Shown piece after piece: positions 6,380 to 9,755 of a stretch of 9,755 bases of DNA (the first letter of the stretch is position 1; every line of letters starts with the position of its first letter). The stretch spans positions 1-9,755 of the forward strand of contig JAYSUQ010000207.1 of assembly GCA_043718985.1 (NCBI GenBank), written 5' to 3'. The notes under the pieces were generated by a model. That model saw nothing but the letters and a program-made list of their open reading frames with translations, made no database searches and was not told where the DNA came from. Source of the stretch: UBA4416 sp043718985 (lineage in GTDB: Bacteria; Bacteroidota; Bacteroidia; B-17B0; Aurantibacillaceae). The position numbers were made by a program, and so were the translations under genes.

Positions 6380-6399
6380 TAGAGTTTTAGTTTACTCTA
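6380..6399. promoter_or_regulatory. Inverted repeat in the yjgN leader
   Basis: TAGAGT (6380-6385) and ACTCTA (6394-6399) are perfect 6-bp arms around an 8-nt centre, ending 4 bp before the yjgN start codon. A -7-like TAGTTTAG (minus strand, 6397-6404) touches its outer arm. It could be an operator or, in the mRNA, a small hairpin beside the start codon. No strong TAnnTTTG promoter is visible for this operon. Confidence 0.3.
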
Positions 6400-6472
6400 A
6401 ACTACCATTTTTATTTAACAAATCACTTTTTAAAATTTTGATAAAAGGCAATTAGCTACTTGCAATTTTAAG

Positions 6473-6480
6473 TATCTTTA
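6473..6480 (+). promoter_or_regulatory. Likely -7 element of the M16 peptidase gene
   Basis: TATCTTTA matches TAnnTTTG except for its last base and lies 18 bp before ATG 6499, a spacing close to that of the helicase promoter. No convincing TTTG -33 element is found 19-21 bp upstream. The divergent region 6376-6498 must also serve the yjgN operon. Confidence 0.45.
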
Positions 6481-6498
6481 AAAAATAAAAATATAATT

Positions 6499-9477
6499 AT
6501 GCAAATTTTAAAAACCATTTTACCAATAGCTTTGGCCTTTAGTTTAACAACTCTTAATGGGCAAATAAAACAAAAAGGTAGTGCTAAAAAAAAATCTAAA
6601 ACACAAACAACTGCAAATATTACTAATGGTATATCATCATTAAATTTTGAGTATGCTTTAAACGACCCTTATAAAGCCCGAATTTACACTTTAAAAAATG
6701 GGTTAAAGGTTTATATGAGTGTGTATAAAAATGCGCCTCGCATACAAACATACATTGCAGTAAAAGCTGGTAGCAAAAACGACCCTGCAACAGCAACAGG
6801 CTTAGCGCATTATTTAGAGCACATGGTGTTTAAGGGCACTGATAAATTTGGTACTAAAGATTTTGCAAAAGAACAGCTTGAAATAACTAAAATAGAAAAT
6901 TTATATGAAGTTTATCGTGCTACTACAGATGCAGAAAAACGAAAAACAATATACCATCAAATAGATAGCATATCGGGAGTTGCAGCAAAATTAGCCATTG
7001 CAAACGAGTATGATAAAATGCTAGCGGGTATTGGTGGTCAAGGAACCAACGCCTACACATCGTTTGACCAAACCGTTTATGTAAACGACATACCAAGTAA
7101 CCAAATCGAAAATTGGTTAAAAATAGAAGCCGAACGTTACCGCAAGCCAGTTTTACGATTGTTTCATACCGAACTTGAAGCCGTTTACGAAGAAAAAAAT
7201 AGAGGCCTAGATAATGATAATAGTAAGTTATGGGAAGCCGTGTTTGCTGGTTTATTTAAAAACCACACCTATGGCACACAAACAACCATTGGCACTATTG
7301 ATCATCTAAAAAACCCTTCGATGAAGGAAATTATGAAATACTTTACTGCTAATTATGTACCTAATAATATGGCTATTTGTTTAAGTGGCGATTTTGACCC
7401 AGATGCTACCATTAAGTTAATTGAAAAAACGTTTGGATCAATGCCATTTAAGCAACACACCGATTATGTTTTTGAAAAAGAAACACCAATTACACAAAAA
7501 ATTGTTAAAGAAATTGTAGGGCCAGATGCATCAAACTTAGCAATGGCTTGGCGTTTTAACGGCGCTAACACTAACGATGCCGATATGATTACCCTTATTA
7601 ACGCATTGCTTACTAACGGCCGTGCAGGCTTGCTCGATTTAAATTTAAACCAACAACAAAAGGTATTAAACAGTGGTGGATTTCCGTATGTTTTAAAAGA
7701 TTATGCTACCCATATTTTATTTGGCGAACCTAAAGAAGGGCAACAATTAGAAGAGGTTGAAACATTGCTATTAGAACAATTAGATAATTTAAAAAAAGGA
7801 AATTTTGCCGATTGGTTAATGAGTGCCGTAATTACAGATATGAAATTGCAAAAAACAAAAGAGTTAGAAAACAATAACTCACGCGCTTCGGCATTTGTAG
7901 ATGCGTTTGTAAACGATACCAAATGGCAATACTATGTAAACGCTATTGATCGTTTATCTAAAATTACAAAACAACAAGTAATAGATTTTGTTAATGCAAA
8001 CTACACTTCACAAAACTACGTGATTACCTACAAACGTACTGGCGAAAACAAAGACATACAAAAGGTAGAAAAACCTACCATAACGCCAGTGGAAGTTAAC
8101 AGAGACGACCAATCGGCATTTGTGAAAAGCGTTTTAAGTACTACAACTAATGTTATACAACCAAAATTTATTGATTATAAAAAAGATATAGTTAACACAA
8201 TAATGAATGGCAACATTGAAGTACTATATAACCAAAACACCGAAAACCAATTATTTGATTTGTATTATGTGTTTGATATGGGTAGCAATAACGATAAATT
8301 ATTGCCAGTAGCAATTGATTACATTTCTTATTTAGGCACGTCAAAAATGACGCCAGCGCAAGTACAACAAGAGTTTTATAAATTAGGGTGTTCATTTAAT
8401 GTTTTTTCATCAGATAAAGAAACCTGGGTGAGTTTAAGTGGCCTTAACGAAAATTTTGATAAGGCAACACAGTTATTCGAAAGTTTATTTGCTGACCCTA
8501 AAATTGATGACGCTACGTTAAAAAATTTAGTGTCGGATATTTTAAAAAAGCGCGCCGATTCGAAATTAGAGAAAGGATATATTTTACAAAAAATGATGGT
8601 GAACTATGCAAAATATGGCGCTAACAACCCAGCAACAAACTTATTAACCGAAGATGAATTAACCCGCTTGCAAGGCAATGAAATTTATAATTTTTTAAAA
8701 TCGCTCATGTCTTTTCAACATAAAATTTTGTATTATGGGCCAAAATTAGTTGGCGATGTTAAGCAATCGTTAAACGATAATCACGCAGTACTAGCATCGG
8801 GCTTAAAAGCAGTGCCAGCCGAAAAACAATTTACAACACAGCCGTTTAACAACACCGTTTATGTTGTTGATTATGATATGAAACAAGCCGAAATAATTAT
8901 GCTAACACAAGGGCAAAAATTTGATGTTGCCAACGTGCCATTAATTACATTGTATAACGAATATTTTGGCGGCGGTATGAGCTCGGTTGTGTTTCAGGAT
9001 TTACGCGAATCAAAAGCATTAGCCTACTCAACCAACTCTATTTACAAAACACCAACCGATCCAAAAATTACATACTACAACTCATCATACATTGGCTCGC
9101 AGGCCGATAAACTGCCCGAAGCAATGGCCGGAATGAGTAATTTATTAAACAACATGCCCAAAGCCGAAATTGGATTTAATGCTGCAAAAGAATCTATTTT
9201 ACAAGGCATAAACACCGAGCGTGTTAACAAAGCCGATATTTTATTTAATTATGTTAAAGCTCAAAAATTTGGGTTAACAGATGATGTTAGAAAAGATGTT
9301 TATGAAAAAGTTAAACAAATGAATTTTGATGATGTGAAAAAATTTCAGGATCAAACCATTAAAAACAAACCTGCATGTTATTTAATTTTAGGAAACAAAG
9401 CCTTGTTAGATACCAAAACACTCGAAAAATACGGAACAATTAACTACCTAAGTTTAAAAGAAATTTTTGGGTATTAG
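6499..9477 (+). CDS. Secreted M16 family (insulinase/pitrilysin-type) zinc metallopeptidase, two M16 modules
   Basis: This 992-residue protein opens with a signal peptide (basic start, hydrophobic core 7-18, likely cleavage near residue 21; no lipobox cysteine), so it is probably periplasmic. The N-terminal M16 module is catalytic: H-Y-L-E-H at 104-108 (zinc ligands H104, H108; base E107), with E225 and E232 in E-L-E-A-V-Y-E-E, E232 being the likely third ligand. About 124 residues separate H108 from E232, against roughly 76 in pitrilysin. The extra stretch (about 122-172) is charged and helical, a form common in Bacteroidetes homologues. M16C linker domains follow. The second half (about 565-990) is an inactive M16 module with no HxxEH but with the conserved R836...Y843 pair (L-R-E-S-K-A-L-A-Y) that contacts substrate. 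These enzymes degrade unfolded peptides inside a closed chamber. A lysine-rich linker (30-34) is coded by an A9 tract. Confidence 0.94.
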   Translation: MQILKTILPIALAFSLTTLNGQIKQKGSAKKKSKTQTTANITNGISSLNFEYALNDPYKARIYTLKNGLKVYMSVYKNAPRIQTYIAVKAGSKNDPATATGLAHYLEHMVFKGTDKFGTKDFAKEQLEITKIENLYEVYRATTDAEKRKTIYHQIDSISGVAAKLAIANEYDKMLAGIGGQGTNAYTSFDQTVYVNDIPSNQIENWLKIEAERYRKPVLRLFHTELEAVYEEKNRGLDNDNSKLWEAVFAGLFKNHTYGTQTTIGTIDHLKNPSMKEIMKYFTANYVPNNMAICLSGDFDPDATIKLIEKTFGSMPFKQHTDYVFEKETPITQKIVKEIVGPDASNLAMAWRFNGANTNDADMITLINALLTNGRAGLLDLNLNQQQKVLNSGGFPYVLKDYATHILFGEPKEGQQLEEVETLLLEQLDNLKKGNFADWLMSAVITDMKLQKTKELENNNSRASAFVDAFVNDTKWQYYVNAIDRLSKITKQQVIDFVNANYTSQNYVITYKRTGENKDIQKVEKPTITPVEVNRDDQSAFVKSVLSTTTNVIQPKFIDYKKDIVNTIMNGNIEVLYNQNTENQLFDLYYVFDMGSNNDKLLPVAIDYISYLGTSKMTPAQVQQEFYKLGCSFNVFSSDKETWVSLSGLNENFDKATQLFESLFADPKIDDATLKNLVSDILKKRADSKLEKGYILQKMMVNYAKYGANNPATNLLTEDELTRLQGNEIYNFLKSLMSFQHKILYYGPKLVGDVKQSLNDNHAVLASGLKAVPAEKQFTTQPFNNTVYVVDYDMKQAEIIMLTQGQKFDVANVPLITLYNEYFGGGMSSVVFQDLRESKALAYSTNSIYKTPTDPKITYYNSSYIGSQADKLPEAMAGMSNLLNNMPKAEIGFNAAKESILQGINTERVNKADILFNYVKAQKFGLTDDVRKDVYEKVKQMNFDDVKKFQDQTIKNKPACYLILGNKALLDTKTLEKYGTINYLSLKEIFGY

Positions 9478-9681
9478 GTTAAAGCTAATCATTTCATTAA
9501 CTTATCCTTTACTTGTATTATTAAGTATAGTAGTTTATAAACTCGAATTAAACGAGCTCGCAAATGGCATTTATTTTTATCAAATAGTTGTAGCTAATAA
9601 ATTAATTAAAAGTAATAAATTAGCAATCATTAAATAATACTACCATAATTAAAGTATAATATAGCTAAATAAATATAATTT
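9478..9681. other. Non-coding AT-rich stretch after the M16 gene
   Basis: No reading frame of note is present. There is no strong intrinsic terminator for the M16 gene; only weak inverted repeats occur, such as the palindrome AGTTTATAAACT at 9532-9543 and CTCG/CGAG arms at 9544-9547 and 9553-9556. The right part probably runs into the left end of the IS630-like element. Confidence 0.5.
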
Positions 9682-9723
9682 GTCATAAATTTGTAAATCA
9701 AAATAATAAGTCATAAATTTGTA
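9682..9723 (+). repeat. Two 14-bp direct repeats, 28-bp period, before the transposase start
   Basis: GTCATAAATTTGTA occurs at 9682-9695 and again at 9710-9723, immediately before ATG 9725. Each copy contains TAAATTTG, an exact TAnnTTTG match. TTTG of the first copy (9690-9693) lies 20 nt before TAAATTTG of the second, the spacing of a full Bacteroidetes promoter, although that promoter would start transcription at or just inside the reading frame. The repeats may equally be transposase-binding sites at the left end of the IS. Confidence 0.6.
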
Positions 9724-9724
9724 C

Positions 9725-9755
9725 ATGGCTTATTCATTAGATTTTCGTAAACAAG
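9725..9755 (+). CDS. Probable IS630-family transposase, N-terminal fragment (cut by window edge)
   Basis: Only ten codons are visible: M-A-Y-S-L-D-F-R-K-Q. M-A-Y-S-x-D-F-R-x-x is the characteristic opening of IS630-family transposases, DDE enzymes of the Tc1/mariner group, where it leads into the helix-turn-helix that binds the IS ends. The left end of the element should therefore lie upstream within roughly 9660-9724. IS630 elements insert at TA, and several TA dinucleotides occur there, so the boundary is not determined. The identification rests on a short match, but placement just after repeated AT-rich motifs fits an IS end. Confidence 0.68.
   Translation, partial: MAYSLDFRKQ

Noticed and set aside
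4337..9477. A defence or secretion system built from the M48, YjgN and M16 genes
   Set aside because: The M16 gene is divergent from the other two and is a common stand-alone envelope protease. No toxin, nuclease, sensor or secretion component is present.
9682..9723. Direct repeats with a regular 28-bp period, considered as a CRISPR start
   Set aside because: There are only two copies of 14 bp, with a 14-bp gap, no cas gene, and a transposase start immediately after.

Overview
The window is AT-rich DNA from a member of the Bacteroidetes (Bacteroidota). This rests on -7 promoter elements of the TAnnTTTG type (clearest at 1995-2002), very A-rich leaders with almost no Shine-Dalgarno sequences, and protein families in their Bacteroidetes form: a DEAD-box helicase with a DEVD motif II, and a periplasmic M16 peptidase with a large insertion. 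The genus cannot be fixed from this stretch.

Layout. Positions 1-1109 are the 3' part of an IS21-family insertion sequence: the end of istA and a complete istB. They are followed by a strong hairpin and an undefined right end. Positions 1110-1368 are non-coding and hold that hairpin, a promoter-like motif and a good intrinsic terminator, which together could define a transcript of about 65 nt. A 141-codon gene of unknown function lies on the minus strand at 1369-1794. A plus-strand pair follows, a DEAD-box RNA helicase (2022-3353) and an RmlD-like SDR reductase (3385-4317). This pair converges, across only 19 bp, on a minus-strand pair: a YjgN/DUF898 multi-pass membrane protein (5422-6375) transcribed first, then a membrane-anchored M48 metallopeptidase (4337-5413). 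Divergent from yjgN is a large secreted M16 (insulinase-type) peptidase (6499-9477). After a non-coding AT-rich stretch the window ends in the first ten codons of what looks like an IS630-family transposase (from 9725).

How the genes fit together. The central part, about 2.0-9.5 kb, looks like ordinary chromosome with intact genes. Insertion-sequence material lies at both edges. The YjgN-M48 pair is the best functional link, a predicted membrane protein co-transcribed with a membrane-tethered zinc protease. The M16 peptidase is also a zinc protease, probably periplasmic, but nothing in the sequence shows that it works with the M48 enzyme. I found no defence system, CRISPR array, rRNA or tRNA gene. 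The points most worth a second look are the possible small transcript beside the IS21 end, the unknown 141-aa protein with a possible operator, the YjgN-M48 module, and the 28-bp-period repeat before the IS630-like start.
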